From: Sphingorhabdus_B arenilitoris
Lineage (GTDB): Bacteria > Pseudomonadota > Alphaproteobacteria > Sphingomonadales > Sphingomonadaceae
Direction of reading: 5' to 3'
Assembly (NCBI RefSeq): GCF_042651485.1
Contig: NZ_JBHSDH010000012.1
Span: forward strand, 124,001-188,000
DNA length: 64,000 nt
In this document: positions 42,101-50,125 of the stretch, one piece after another
How the letters are laid out: every line of letters starts with the position of its first letter
How positions within the stretch are numbered: position 1 is the first letter of the stretch
Notes under the pieces: model-generated
Seen by the model: only the letters and a program-made list of their open reading frames with translations
Databases searched by the model: none
Told to the model about the DNA's origin: nothing
Position numbers and translations under genes: made by a program

Positions 42101-43824
42101 GGCTATTTGCTTTGCCCCGCTCAAGCTGGGAGGATTATGATCCGAAGCTGCTATCCAAGGGCGGCGGTATTTTTTCACGCAATGCCAAAAGCGTAAAACC
42201 GAGCAACGAGATTTGCAAATTGCTGGGGCTCGACAAAAAGGAGATGGAGCCGTCCGAGTTGATCCGCGCAATTTTGAAAAGCGAGGTTCAGCTCATCTGG
42301 TTTGGCGGCATTGGAACCTATGTGAAGGATGACAGCGAAAGCAATAGCGAGGTGGGCGATCATGCAAATGATGCCATTCGCGTCAATGCCAAAAGCGTAA
42401 AAGCCAAAGTTATCGGCGAGGGCGCAAATTTGGGAATCACCCAAGCGGGGCGGATCGCCTTTGCGCTCAATGGCGGGCGGATCAACACCGACTTTATCGA
42501 CAATAGCGCCGGGGTCGATTGTTCCGATAATGAGGTGAATATCAAAATTGCGCTCAACACCGAAATGGCATCAGGGGCGTTAAAGGATGCGGCGCGGGTA
42601 AAGCTGCTCGCCAGTATGACTCACGATGTTGCTGAATTGGTCTTAGAGGACAACCGTCTGCAAACATTGGCATTGTCGGTTGCTGAGGCCGGCGGCGCAC
42701 GCGACCTTCCCGCCTATGTCCGGTTGATAGAGACATTTGAAACCGCCGGCAGGCTCGACCGCGCCGTTGAGGGTATTGCCCAAAATGATGAGCTGTTGCG
42801 GCGCGTGATGGACGAAAAAGGATTGATGCGCCCTGAATTGTCGGTGTTATTGTCGACTGCCAAAATGATGGTTCAAGATGCCATTGAGGATGCGGCCTTT
42901 GTCAATGACGACGTGATGGTGGATGAGCTTTATGCGGCCTTCCCTCCCGCAATGGTTGCAAAGCATAAATCAGCGATAGCCAGCCACCGGCTGCGCCCAC
43001 AAATCATCGCGACCAAATTGGCCAACCGCATGATTAACCGGCTGGGTATGTTGCATCCATTTGAATTGGCCGAAGAAGAGGGTTGCACCCTGGGCGAGGT
43101 CGCGCGTGCGTTTACGTTAGCGGACCGTTTATTCGGGATCAGCGCCATTTGGGAGGCGGTAGACAATTGCAAGATGGAGGAAGCCGCGCGGCTTACTTTG
43201 CTGCGCGAATTGGCCACCGAGGTGCGCGCGCAAATGGCTGATATCATCCGCAACGCGAGTAACAAACGGAGCATTGGCGACACGCTCGCCATATACCAGC
43301 CTGTGGTCGGCCAACTGTCGAATGCCCGCGCTCAGCTGCTTTCCACAGATGCGAAAAACATAACCGAAGCTTTTGGCAAACGGCTCACCGACAGCGGCGT
43401 ACCAAGCAAAATTGCCGGTCAAATTATGCGCCTGGCTCAAATGGATGGAGCGATAGGCCTCACTGCTTTGGCGTGCGAACAAGGCGGCGATCCCATTCGG
43501 ATAACGCAGGCATTTACCGCGCTTGGCAATGCGCTGGGGCTTGGCTGGGCGCAAGGTGCCGCGATGCAAATGGACCCCAAAGACCCATGGGAACGCCTGC
43601 TGGTTGCGGGCCTAGCTCGTGATTTTCAGGAAATCCGATTGGATTTCTTGCGCCGCGGTAAAAAAGGTGATCCCGTGCAAACAACCGATAGCTGGCTGAC
43701 CGATAATCGCGCCAATGTGGACAAATTCCGCAGCATGATCGACCGCGCTCGCACCAATATGGCGCCATCGGCAGCGATGCTCGCCCAAATCGCTGGACAG
43801 GCTCGCAGCCTGCTGACGCGATAG
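39157..43824 (+). CDS. gdhB: NAD-specific glutamate dehydrogenase, 180-kDa class
   Basis: 1555 residues, the giant GDH class (bacterial GdhB/RocG-like, L-180). It deaminates glutamate to 2-oxoglutarate with NAD+. The N-terminal ~700 residues contain ACT-like regulatory regions (MPFLVDSVAAAL near 88). The catalytic core is central: GLRWSDRRDDFRTEILGLMKAQ near 768 for substrate, then TGAKGGFYPK. A Rossmann part follows with IGDMSGDVFGNGML and LIWFGGIGTYVK. A long C-terminal region completes the protein. AGAGGAC lies upstream of ATG. The glutamate-carrier gene is divergent from it. Confidence 0.96.
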   Translation: MAASKTAKTPATIDSKLIKPMMAAFAANTLPGEDEGFDDAACRDAAYFALETGLTRKAGSVAIKAASFTDQMGRLATRIIICNDDMPFLVDSVAAALVANGVNVQRVIHPVVTVTRNDKGQLLSLSAKRLDDGTAESVIYVEADRIDSKHRRILEQQLTEILFEVRCAVSDWQAMLAEMDKDIAALPGGEGAELIRWFQNGNMTVLGHEHLSRDGKRSSKLGISRASEAPILSEASVALAFDWFEKGGQAPLILKANRLSRVHRNVLLDLLLVPVMDGKKITALSVIAGLWTSEASASGPMEVPLLRTHMQALMQKFGFDPAGHAGKAMAHVLTALPHDLLVSLRPDDLERVTLTAMSLTDRPRPKLLAVRSPLGRHLFVFVWLRRDDVSTAMRQAISNMLTDAAGANLLGWSITLEDAGIALIRYTLDLPDRSVKVDEAGLDEKLELMVRGWEPAVEAELARLLDEKRAAAMLVHYGKAFSATYRAAYSTEEAAQDMLCLVRMEREQTKIVRLHSPDAAASKLGLKVYNAGGALPLSDVVPALENFGFNVIEESPRPLDEGKLAYIHDFTLQLKNNVDVPSVMARADILETALAQVLDGDAENDAFNQLIVAAALEPQAALWLRAWFRYLRQTGLSYGMLNVVEALAKNPAVTQAIIALFAALHDPQAKEDRQKAAAKLERAIDSGLADVAAIDEDRVLRLFRAVVQATLRSNAYAPAAETALAFKLDSAKIPGLPEPKPWREIWVYSPRVEGIHLRAGPVARGGLRWSDRRDDFRTEILGLMKAQRVKNAVIVPTGAKGGFYPKRLPDPRVNRDAWFEEGKESYRIFIRTLLSVTDNIVGGKIVHPKSVVIGDGDDPYFVVAADKGTATFSDTANAIAIEHGFWLGDAFASGGSVGYDHKAMGITAKGGWISVQRHFAEMGIDVQKQPVTAAGIGDMSGDVFGNGMLLSKAIKLVAAFDHRNIFIDPDPDPAKSWKERKRLFALPRSSWEDYDPKLLSKGGGIFSRNAKSVKPSNEICKLLGLDKKEMEPSELIRAILKSEVQLIWFGGIGTYVKDDSESNSEVGDHANDAIRVNAKSVKAKVIGEGANLGITQAGRIAFALNGGRINTDFIDNSAGVDCSDNEVNIKIALNTEMASGALKDAARVKLLASMTHDVAELVLEDNRLQTLALSVAEAGGARDLPAYVRLIETFETAGRLDRAVEGIAQNDELLRRVMDEKGLMRPELSVLLSTAKMMVQDAIEDAAFVNDDVMVDELYAAFPPAMVAKHKSAIASHRLRPQIIATKLANRMINRLGMLHPFELAEEEGCTLGEVARAFTLADRLFGISAIWEAVDNCKMEEAARLTLLRELATEVRAQMADIIRNASNKRSIGDTLAIYQPVVGQLSNARAQLLSTDAKNITEAFGKRLTDSGVPSKIAGQIMRLAQMDGAIGLTALACEQGGDPIRITQAFTALGNALGLGWAQGAAMQMDPKDPWERLLVAGLARDFQEIRLDFLRRGKKGDPVQTTDSWLTDNRANVDKFRSMIDRARTNMAPSAAMLAQIAGQARSLLTR

Positions 43825-43869
43825 GATGGGGCGGGGCCGAGGGTCAGGGCTTATTTCAAGGAAACTGAA

Positions 43870-44166
43870 ATGTTTTTGATGTTCGGCATGGTCCTCGGTC
43901 CACTGGCTGTCGCTTTGGCATATTTTTACGGGCTAAACCGGCGATATAATGCGGACAAGGCGCAGCATCATCTGGCGTCGATGATGATCGCCGAAGTTAC
44001 TCAAAACGGTGAAGCCACCCGTGAAGATATCGTCCAGCATTTGCGGCACTATGCGCCCAGCGACCGATTACGCCGCGTGAATCACGCTTTGAAGCTGATC
44101 AAAAAAACGGTGTCAGCCGAAAATTATGGAAAAGCGTTGGAACTCGCTAAGTCGGTATATCGATAA
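43870..44166 (+). CDS. Small membrane-anchored hypothetical protein
   Basis: 98 residues. One N-terminal transmembrane helix (~3-22) is followed by a cytoplasmic helical segment, rich in His, Arg and Lys. Within it EDIVQHLRHYAPSDRLRRVNHAL looks like a short helical bundle, described here in parts. It follows the GDH gene by 45 bases with AAGGAA as ribosome-binding site, so it may be co-transcribed. I do not recognise a family. Confidence 0.6.
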   Translation: MFLMFGMVLGPLAVALAYFYGLNRRYNADKAQHHLASMMIAEVTQNGEATREDIVQHLRHYAPSDRLRRVNHALKLIKKTVSAENYGKALELAKSVYR

Positions 44167-44221
44167 GCCTGCGATATTGGCCCGTATCATCGAGCATGAC
44201 GCGGTATGTGCATATTCCCCG

Positions 44222-45661
44222 TCAACTGCCGCCCAGCGCCAGCCAGAGCGCGATCCGGGCTCTGTCATAGCGGCCTTTGGCGAGATCCAGATTACCGGCG
44301 ACAGCGTTCAATCGGCGCTGTGCATTTAATACGCCGCGAAAATCGTCGATACCGCGCCGGTATCTGACCCCTGCCAAATATACGGTATCGGCCTCCAACG
44401 CATATTGGCGTTTGAGCGCCGTCACCTCTTCACGAGCGGATGCCACTTGCCCATAAGCGGTTTCCGCATCGCCAAGGGCGGCAAATACTGTGCCGCGATA
44501 ATTTGCAAAAGCTTCTTTTGCGCGTGCTTTGCTGGCGTCAATTTCGGCATCAATGCGTCCAAAATCGAGCAGCGGCCCTGCGACGCTTGCGCCGACCGCA
44601 CCGACAATCGCGTCCGCGCTGAATATATCACCCAGCGCAAAGGCGAGCAGCCCCAATGTGCCGGTTAGGTTCAGTTTGGGAAAACGCTCTTTTGCGGCAA
44701 CGGCGATGTCGGTATCTGCCGCGCGCAATCGCGCCTCTGCCGCCGCAATGTCGGGGCGCGCACGAAGCATGGCGGCCGGGGTCGCGGCAGGCGCAGGCGG
44801 CACAGCTTTCGCGCTTTCCGCGCCGGTCATTGCCGCCTTGTCCAGCGACGCAATTACCTCGCTGGCGGGCTTTCCGGTCAACGTCACAAGCGCGCCGATA
44901 ATACGTGCCCGTTCCGCAAGCAGCGGCGCCAGCTGAGCTTCTGCCTGCGCTGCCAATGTTTCGGCCTGCACCGCGTCAAAGCCGGGGACTAGCCCCGCCC
45001 TTGAGCGTGTTTTTGTCAGGCGCATGAATTCTTGTGCCGTCTTGATATCATCGCGCAGCGTCATTTCGCGCGCGGCCACAGTGCGCCAGTCAATGACATT
45101 AGCAGCAATGGCCGATACCAAAGTTTGCCGCACGGCGGCGGCATCGGCGCTCGCGGCATCAATTCGTATCTGTGCCGCCCGCTGCCCAGCCCGCAATTGC
45201 CCGAAAATATCGGGGTCCCAGCTCGCGGCGATATTGCCGCCAAAGCTTGTTATATAGCGGTCTATGGCAATGCCCGGGGGCAAGTTCGCTCCGAAAGCGC
45301 CCGGATTTTGGCGGGTCCCCGTGACTTGGCCGTCGCCGCCAATATAAGGGTTTCGATTGGCTCCAGCGCGTGCAGCCTGCGCCCGGGCCAGATTGATACG
45401 CGCCAGCGCCGCTTCCAATGTCGGTGCATTATCCTCCCCCATTTGGCGCAATTCGGCAAAGGCGGGGTCATAGACCGGGAGCAGATTTTCCAGCGCGCTG
45501 CGGTCTTGCGCGGCAACATCTCCGGCCAGAGCAAAGTTTTCGGGTAGAGTCACCGAGGCAGGGTTGAACGCGGGGTCGCTTTCGGGCGCCTTCATCGATG
45601 CGCAGCCCGCAAGCAGTAGGGGGCTTGCAACGATGAGTAAAGATTTGAAGCCGCGCGTCAT
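44222..45661 (-). CDS. Outer-membrane efflux lipoprotein (TolC/OprM-NodT family)
   Basis: 479 residues. The signal carries lipobox LAGC (Cys20). Two OEP repeats follow: NLARAQAARAGANRNP and WDPDIFGQLRAGQ in the first half, MLRARPDIAAAEARLRAAD and GPLLDFGRIDAEI in the second. These are hallmark lines of NodT/OprM proteins, which form a trimeric channel through the outer membrane. It is last in an exporter operon (permease, ATPase, adaptor, channel) and its start overlaps the adaptor stop as ATGA. Confidence 0.93.
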   Translation of the reverse strand: MTRGFKSLLIVASPLLLAGCASMKAPESDPAFNPASVTLPENFALAGDVAAQDRSALENLLPVYDPAFAELRQMGEDNAPTLEAALARINLARAQAARAGANRNPYIGGDGQVTGTRQNPGAFGANLPPGIAIDRYITSFGGNIAASWDPDIFGQLRAGQRAAQIRIDAASADAAAVRQTLVSAIAANVIDWRTVAAREMTLRDDIKTAQEFMRLTKTRSRAGLVPGFDAVQAETLAAQAEAQLAPLLAERARIIGALVTLTGKPASEVIASLDKAAMTGAESAKAVPPAPAATPAAMLRARPDIAAAEARLRAADTDIAVAAKERFPKLNLTGTLGLLAFALGDIFSADAIVGAVGASVAGPLLDFGRIDAEIDASKARAKEAFANYRGTVFAALGDAETAYGQVASAREEVTALKRQYALEADTVYLAGVRYRRGIDDFRGVLNAQRRLNAVAGNLDLAKGRYDRARIALWLALGGS

Positions 45662-46701
45662 CGGCCGTCTGCCGCAGCTGTTTGTTTCTTCGGCTGTGTT
45701 TTGGCGGTATCCTTTTTGGCGCGAACAAACGCATCCACCTGCTGCCCGACGAAGAAACCGCTGTCGATGGGCAATTGATAGATGAGCTGCAGCACTCTTA
45801 CATCAACGCGTTCGCTGGCGGAATTGGTCAGCGAGCGTTTGGGCGTCACCAGCGGTTCGGCGCGGACAAATGTCGCCTTCACCCGCTTGGCCGAATTGCC
45901 GCGCGGGCTGACAATGGCTTCGCTGCCAATATCGACGCGGCTGATTTCATTTTCGTCAATATCAATGCGGATATGCATGGGCCGTGTATTGCCGATTTCC
46001 ATATAGGAGGCGGAGCTGCCGCTTGGCTGCCCGCCGGGATTTACAAATTCGCCGGGCCGGATGTTAACGCTCAGCACCTCTGCGGCAATTGGCGCGCGCA
46101 CGGTCAGGCGGCCAAGATCAGTCTCAGCGCTCGCACGAAGCGCCTGTGCGCTGCGGATTTCCGCGTCGGCCTGCGTAATTTGGGCGCGGGCATTGCGGAC
46201 GATACCTTGGCGTTCAATCACCTCGGCGCGCGATATTGCCCGGCTGTCCTCCACGCCATTGTAAAGCGCCAGCTGCTGCTGCGCCGTTGCTAATGCGGTA
46301 TGCGCCGCTGACCTTGCGCTGCGCGCCCGCAATATGGCCGCGTCTGCTTCTTGAATGCGTGCCCGGATCGCCCGGTCATCGACCGCGAATAATACCGCGC
46401 CGCGCTCCACCTGTTGCCCTGGTGTGACATAGACATTGGTGACAAGCCCGGCGAGGCTGGTGCCGATATTGATGACTTCGCTGGATGGTTCTACCACGCC
46501 CGCGCCCGCCACGCTCGGCGCATCGGCAATGGCAGAACTGGCCTTAGGCGGGGTTTCAAATGCGCCTTCCTGCGTGCGGTCGGGCTGTCCGGTGGCAACC
46601 AGATATATGGCAATCAAAATCGCGATAATCGCCAGCACCGGCAATATCGTGCGCGCAAAGCTTATCTTTCGCAAACGGGTCCACAAACTTTCTTCAGCCA
46701 T
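45658..46701 (-). CDS. HlyD/DevB-type membrane-fusion adaptor
   Basis: 347 residues. One N-terminal membrane helix (~15-35) precedes a periplasmic adaptor. The lipoyl half-motif is in GLVTNVYVTPGQQVERGAVLFAVD (split as two halves), followed by an alpha-hairpin (~100-190) rich in Ala, Arg and Gln. DLGRLTVRAPIAAEVL closes the lipoyl domain. It connects the inner-membrane ABC permease with the TolC-like channel. The chosen ATG follows AGGAG by 7 bases; the frame is open upstream. It ends by overlapping the channel gene. Confidence 0.92.
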   Translation of the reverse strand: MAEESLWTRLRKISFARTILPVLAIIAILIAIYLVATGQPDRTQEGAFETPPKASSAIADAPSVAGAGVVEPSSEVINIGTSLAGLVTNVYVTPGQQVERGAVLFAVDDRAIRARIQEADAAILRARSARSAAHTALATAQQQLALYNGVEDSRAISRAEVIERQGIVRNARAQITQADAEIRSAQALRASAETDLGRLTVRAPIAAEVLSVNIRPGEFVNPGGQPSGSSASYMEIGNTRPMHIRIDIDENEISRVDIGSEAIVSPRGNSAKRVKATFVRAEPLVTPKRSLTNSASERVDVRVLQLIYQLPIDSGFFVGQQVDAFVRAKKDTAKTQPKKQTAAADGR

Positions 46702-46720
46702 ATAATATCTCCTGCCGGGA

Positions 46721-47428
46721 TCAGTGATCCGGCATTTCCTTGCCATCATGTGTGATCCGTCCGTCCTCCATGACCAGGATACGGTCGGCCAAATCGAAAA
46801 TGCGGTTATCATGCGTCACGATAATTACGGCGCGGTCCTGAACCAAGGCTACTTCGCGCAGCAAGTCCATGACCCGGCGGCCCGATTTTGCGTCAAGCGC
46901 CGCGGTCGGTTCATCGCACACCACCAGTCGTGGTTCATGCACCAGCGCGCGTGCAATCGCCACGCGCTGTTGCTGTCCACCCGATAGCTGTTTGGGCAGT
47001 TTATCGGCCTGATCCGCGATATTCAGTTTTTCCAGCATATCGCGGCCCCGCTTCGTTGCCTCGCTGCGGCCCATACCTGCGGCGACCAGCGGCACCCCGG
47101 CATTTTCCGCCGCTGTTAGTGTGGGGATCAGATTATATTGCTGAAAAATAAATCCGATCGTGTCGAGCCGGAACCGCACCAGATCATTATCCGACAAGCT
47201 GTAAATATCCTTACCAAATACAGTAACCCCGCCTTCGGTGGGAAAGAGGATGCCAGCGATGATGGAGATGAGCGTCGTTTTTCCGCTTCCCGACTCCCCG
47301 ACCAAATAGGTCAGCTCACCAGAACGGATTTCGGCGTCAATACCGTGCAGCACGCGTACCAGCCTGTCTCCGCTCCCAAACTCCTTAACGATATGGCGGA
47401 TTTCAATTGCAACCGGATTATCGCTCAC
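46721..47428 (-). CDS. ABC exporter ATP-binding protein (DevA/LolD-like)
   Basis: 235 residues. Walker A is GESGSGKTT at 44-52; the Q-loop is FIFQQYN; the ABC signature is QLSGGQQQRVAIARAL, followed by Walker B with VVCDEPTAALD and the switch His in IIVTHDNR. The size and sequence match DevA/MacB/LolD-type ATPases that drive FtsX-fold permeases. The start is GTG, overlapping the permease stop as GTGA, with GGAGG upstream at 10 bases. It energises export from the inner membrane with the adaptor and channel genes that follow. Confidence 0.93.
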   Translation of the reverse strand: MSDNPVAIEIRHIVKEFGSGDRLVRVLHGIDAEIRSGELTYLVGESGSGKTTLISIIAGILFPTEGGVTVFGKDIYSLSDNDLVRFRLDTIGFIFQQYNLIPTLTAAENAGVPLVAAGMGRSEATKRGRDMLEKLNIADQADKLPKQLSGGQQQRVAIARALVHEPRLVVCDEPTAALDAKSGRRVMDLLREVALVQDRAVIIVTHDNRIFDLADRILVMEDGRITHDGKEMPDH

Positions 47429-48561
47429 CGGAATACCTCCGCCGGTTCGGTCTTTAACACGCTGCGCAGCGCCAACCAGCCGGTAATCAGGATCATGACC
47501 AGCACCACAATCGCCGTCGCCAGGGGGATCTGCCAAGGCATATAGAAACCTTTAAAATCGGGAAGGTTGGCGTTGGCATAGATAAACACGGCTGCGCCCA
47601 ATATACCGAAACCATATCCGATCAATCCGACCAGCAATGCCTGCGCTGCGACCATCATCCGGATTTTCCCATTGGTCACGCCAATAGCTTTCAGCGCGCC
47701 AAATTGTTTGATATTATCGCGGATGAACAGGCTGAATGTCAGGCCGACAATCGCAACGCCGACAATGACGCCTAGCAGCACGGTGATCCCGAAATTGATC
47801 GGAATGCCGGTATTTTCGATGATGAAATCAATTCCATCCTGTGCAAAATCGTCCCTCGTGCGGGCGCGCAGGCCGGTGCGTTCGGTAACGGCAGTGGCAA
47901 GCTGCTGTGCAGTCAGGCCGTCTTTACTTTGCGCGATGACAAATGTCATGCGGTTGCGCGTGCCCGGTACGAACGATAGCGCGTTGGAATAGCGGGTATA
48001 GAGCGTCACCTGACTGGTGAAGCTGGGGTTGATATCGACGATGCCGCGAATGATCGCCCGCCGGTCATTCAGTTCAAGCCGCATACCGATGGGGTCGACG
48101 CCTTCGCCGAATAGCTTCAGCGCGCCCACTTGATCAATAAACACTGCGTCAGGTTCATACAGCGCCTCTCGCGTGCCAGCGACGATATTGCGCGGCAATC
48201 CGATCAATGTGGCATCGTCAATACCGACAATGGCCACACCCTCCAAATCGCCCTCTGGCGTGCGCACATTTGCAATAGATCGCAGCATGGGCACTGCCCA
48301 TTCCACACCTTCGACCGATCGCACTTTATCAAGCGCCGTCGAAGGCATCGCATAACTGACATCAATGGTGCGGCTGACTGGGTCCATCACCCATACATTG
48401 CCGGTAGGGACATTATAAACCGCCGTGGCGCCCCGTTCGATCAGATTCACAAATATCGTAAGCTGCTGCGAAATCAGCAAAGCCGAAAAGGCGACGCCGA
48501 ACAAAAGGCCGAAAAACTTCTGCCGGTCGCCGGTGAGCATACGGATGGCGATCCATGTCAT
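47425..48561 (-). CDS. ABC exporter permease (FtsX/DevC-like)
   Basis: 378 residues with four membrane helices: one at the N-terminus (~18-40) and three in the last 130 residues, separated by a MacB-type periplasmic domain. FGALKAIGVTNGKIRMMV is the cytoplasmic coupling segment of FtsX-fold proteins. Length and topology fit DevC, the permease of DevBCA exporters that pair with TolC. ATG 48561 (MTWIAIRML) was chosen as the family-like start; the frame continues upstream into the promoter. It is first gene of the operon. The cargo (lipid, glycolipid, drug) is unknown. Confidence 0.9.
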   Translation of the reverse strand: MTWIAIRMLTGDRQKFFGLLFGVAFSALLISQQLTIFVNLIERGATAVYNVPTGNVWVMDPVSRTIDVSYAMPSTALDKVRSVEGVEWAVPMLRSIANVRTPEGDLEGVAIVGIDDATLIGLPRNIVAGTREALYEPDAVFIDQVGALKLFGEGVDPIGMRLELNDRRAIIRGIVDINPSFTSQVTLYTRYSNALSFVPGTRNRMTFVIAQSKDGLTAQQLATAVTERTGLRARTRDDFAQDGIDFIIENTGIPINFGITVLLGVIVGVAIVGLTFSLFIRDNIKQFGALKAIGVTNGKIRMMVAAQALLVGLIGYGFGILGAAVFIYANANLPDFKGFYMPWQIPLATAIVVLVMILITGWLALRSVLKTEPAEVFR

Positions 48562-48616
48562 GTAGGCAGTCCATTCATTACCGGCTTCATACCTTTTCGG
48601 ATTCGACTTGCTGGTA

Positions 48617-48645
48617 AGCATATGAATCCATATACTGAACGTCAA
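48617..48645 (-). promoter_or_regulatory. Promoter of the ABC exporter operon
   Basis: On the minus strand TTGACG (48640-48645) and TATGCT (48617-48622) are separated by exactly 17 bp. TGAACG at 48636-48641 and CGTTCA at 48664-48669 form an inverted pair near the -35, a candidate operator for the divergent TetR protein. Confidence 0.5.
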
Positions 48646-48672
48646 CGTTTAATTATACGGAACCGTTCAATA

Positions 48673-49335
48673 ATGCCTGATCCGGCGGAAACTGAGATAA
48701 CGCCTGCACCAAAAACTGGTCAGGGCCGCCCAGTCGATACCAGCAAAAGTGCGGCAATTATAAAGGCGGCGCGGGATCAGTTTTTCAAAATCGGTTTTGC
48801 GCAAACCAGCATTGAATCGGTCGCGGCGCAGGCCAGTGTTTCAAAAGTGACCGTCTATAACCGCTTTGGCACAAAGGAGGCCTTGTTCGAGGCGTGCGTG
48901 GAGGCAGAATGCAACATCATGCGCGATAGCCTGAGCATCGAAGATATGGTGAGCGGTGACCTACGCGCCACTTTGGTCGGTTTTGGTATGAACATGATTG
49001 CCTTTTTGAGCCGTGATGAAATGACCCGGTTTGAAAGACATTTGGCAGTTGAAGCGGAACATAATCCGGACATCGGCACTTTGTTCCTCAATGCAGGGCC
49101 GCGCCGGTTGCATGGGGCACTATCCGCCTTGTTGGACCAAGCCGTTGCCGCTGGGAAACTCACTATAGATGATACCGCACTCGCCGCAGAGCATCTGGCA
49201 GGCATGATTAAGGGCCTCGCAGATTTGGAGCGCCGATTTGGGCAAGATGATCCCGACCATTTCGCAACAACCCAAAAACGCGTGAACAGCGCCGTCGATC
49301 TATTTTTAAAAGGCTATGGAAGGTCAGCGCAATAG
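48673..49335 (+). CDS. TetR/AcrR-family transcriptional regulator
   Basis: 220 residues. A disordered start (~1-22) is followed by a TetR helix-turn-helix: FFKIGFAQTSIESVAAQASV then KVTVYNRFGTKEALFEA. The C-terminal ligand domain (~75-215) resembles the AefR/TetR_C_7-type with FERHLAVEAEHNPDIG. It is divergent from the ABC exporter operon with 111 bp between starts, the usual layout for a repressor of efflux genes. The start at MPDPAE was taken over upstream in-frame ATGs that fall within the promoter region. The ligand is unknown. Confidence 0.88.
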   Translation: MPDPAETEITPAPKTGQGRPVDTSKSAAIIKAARDQFFKIGFAQTSIESVAAQASVSKVTVYNRFGTKEALFEACVEAECNIMRDSLSIEDMVSGDLRATLVGFGMNMIAFLSRDEMTRFERHLAVEAEHNPDIGTLFLNAGPRRLHGALSALLDQAVAAGKLTIDDTALAAEHLAGMIKGLADLERRFGQDDPDHFATTQKRVNSAVDLFLKGYGRSAQ

Positions 49336-49400
49336 CCAGCCTCTTAATGTGAAACGGGAGGCCCCTATTATCGAGACGTTCGCGTGCATCATGCCCGCCA

Positions 49401-49661
49401 TTAGCAGCTGTCTGGTTCGGTTACTTTCGGCCCATTGATGTTCAGCAAACCATGCATCACCGCGCAGGCGATCATGTTACTGCGATTTTTGGCTCGCAGC
49501 TTCAGCCGGATATTTTCGATATGCCGGTCGACGGTGCGCGGTGCGATGTCGAGATGCTTGGCGGCTTCTTTGGTGGATAGACCTTGGGCGATATGCTCCA
49601 AAACTTCCATTTCGCGGTTGGTCAATTCCGGTTCATTGGTAAAATCATTTTTGTGCAACAT
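49401..49661 (-). CDS. Stand-alone LuxR-type helix-turn-helix protein
   Basis: 86 residues, consisting of essentially one GerE/LuxR DNA-binding domain: LTNREMEVLEHIAQGLSTKE (13-32) and IAPRTVDRHIENIRLKLRAK then N. No receiver or ligand domain is present, so activity is probably set by amount or by a partner. A perfect 12-bp palindrome (TGTGACGTCACA) lies 39 bp upstream. The gene faces away from the Crp/Fnr gene and the amyloid-like locus; a regulatory role there is inference. Confidence 0.82.
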   Translation of the reverse strand: MLHKNDFTNEPELTNREMEVLEHIAQGLSTKEAAKHLDIAPRTVDRHIENIRLKLRAKNRSNMIACAVMHGLLNINGPKVTEPDSC

Positions 49662-50125
49662 GGTGAGCTATCCCTTCCATTGGTCACCTGTGCGCCGAAT
49701 GTGACGTCACAAACTTGCCCCCATGTCGCTGCCTTTCACACAGCTTAAAAGTTAAAACAAAAAACGAACGCGTATGCAGCCCGAAACAAATCCCTCTGTT
49801 TGCCAAAGAGATATAGCATCTCAGCCGGCCTATAGATAGTATCTTAACCCAAGCAGTTCCGCGCCGTATAGGACAAAAGCGCAACGGTAACCGCTCTGAT
49901 TTTACGTCATTTTAAATATGTAAAGAGCGGCATGGGTAATATCCCTACGTAGTTTTCCATAGGTGAAATCCTGTGTTGGACGAGTCTAGCGACTCACTGG
50001 ATAGACGCAATGGGCAGCCGGCGGGTATCATCCGCCCATCAACTTTCACATGTTGTGTTTCAAAACTGGCCGATGGGTAACAAGCCCGGGGCATAATGGG
50101 TCGCGCTTTAGGAGAGGTAGCGCGA
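49662..50125. other. 464-bp regulatory gap between two divergent regulator genes
   Basis: No protein gene is convincing here. Visible structures are the palindrome TGTGACGTCACA at 49700-49711 and a bulged AT-loop hairpin with arms CCGCTCT (49891-49897) and AGAGCGG (49924-49930). TACGTA at 49947-49952, a CACA-TGT-TGTG dyad (50047-50057) and a GGCGG/CCGCC hairpin near 50020-50036 are also present. The density of dyads suggests complex control of the LuxR-type and Crp/Fnr-type genes. Confidence 0.5.

Noticed and set aside
48130..48672. Upstream extension of the TetR frame
   Set aside because: It would cover the start of the divergent permease and the promoter; TetR proteins start close to the helix-turn-helix.
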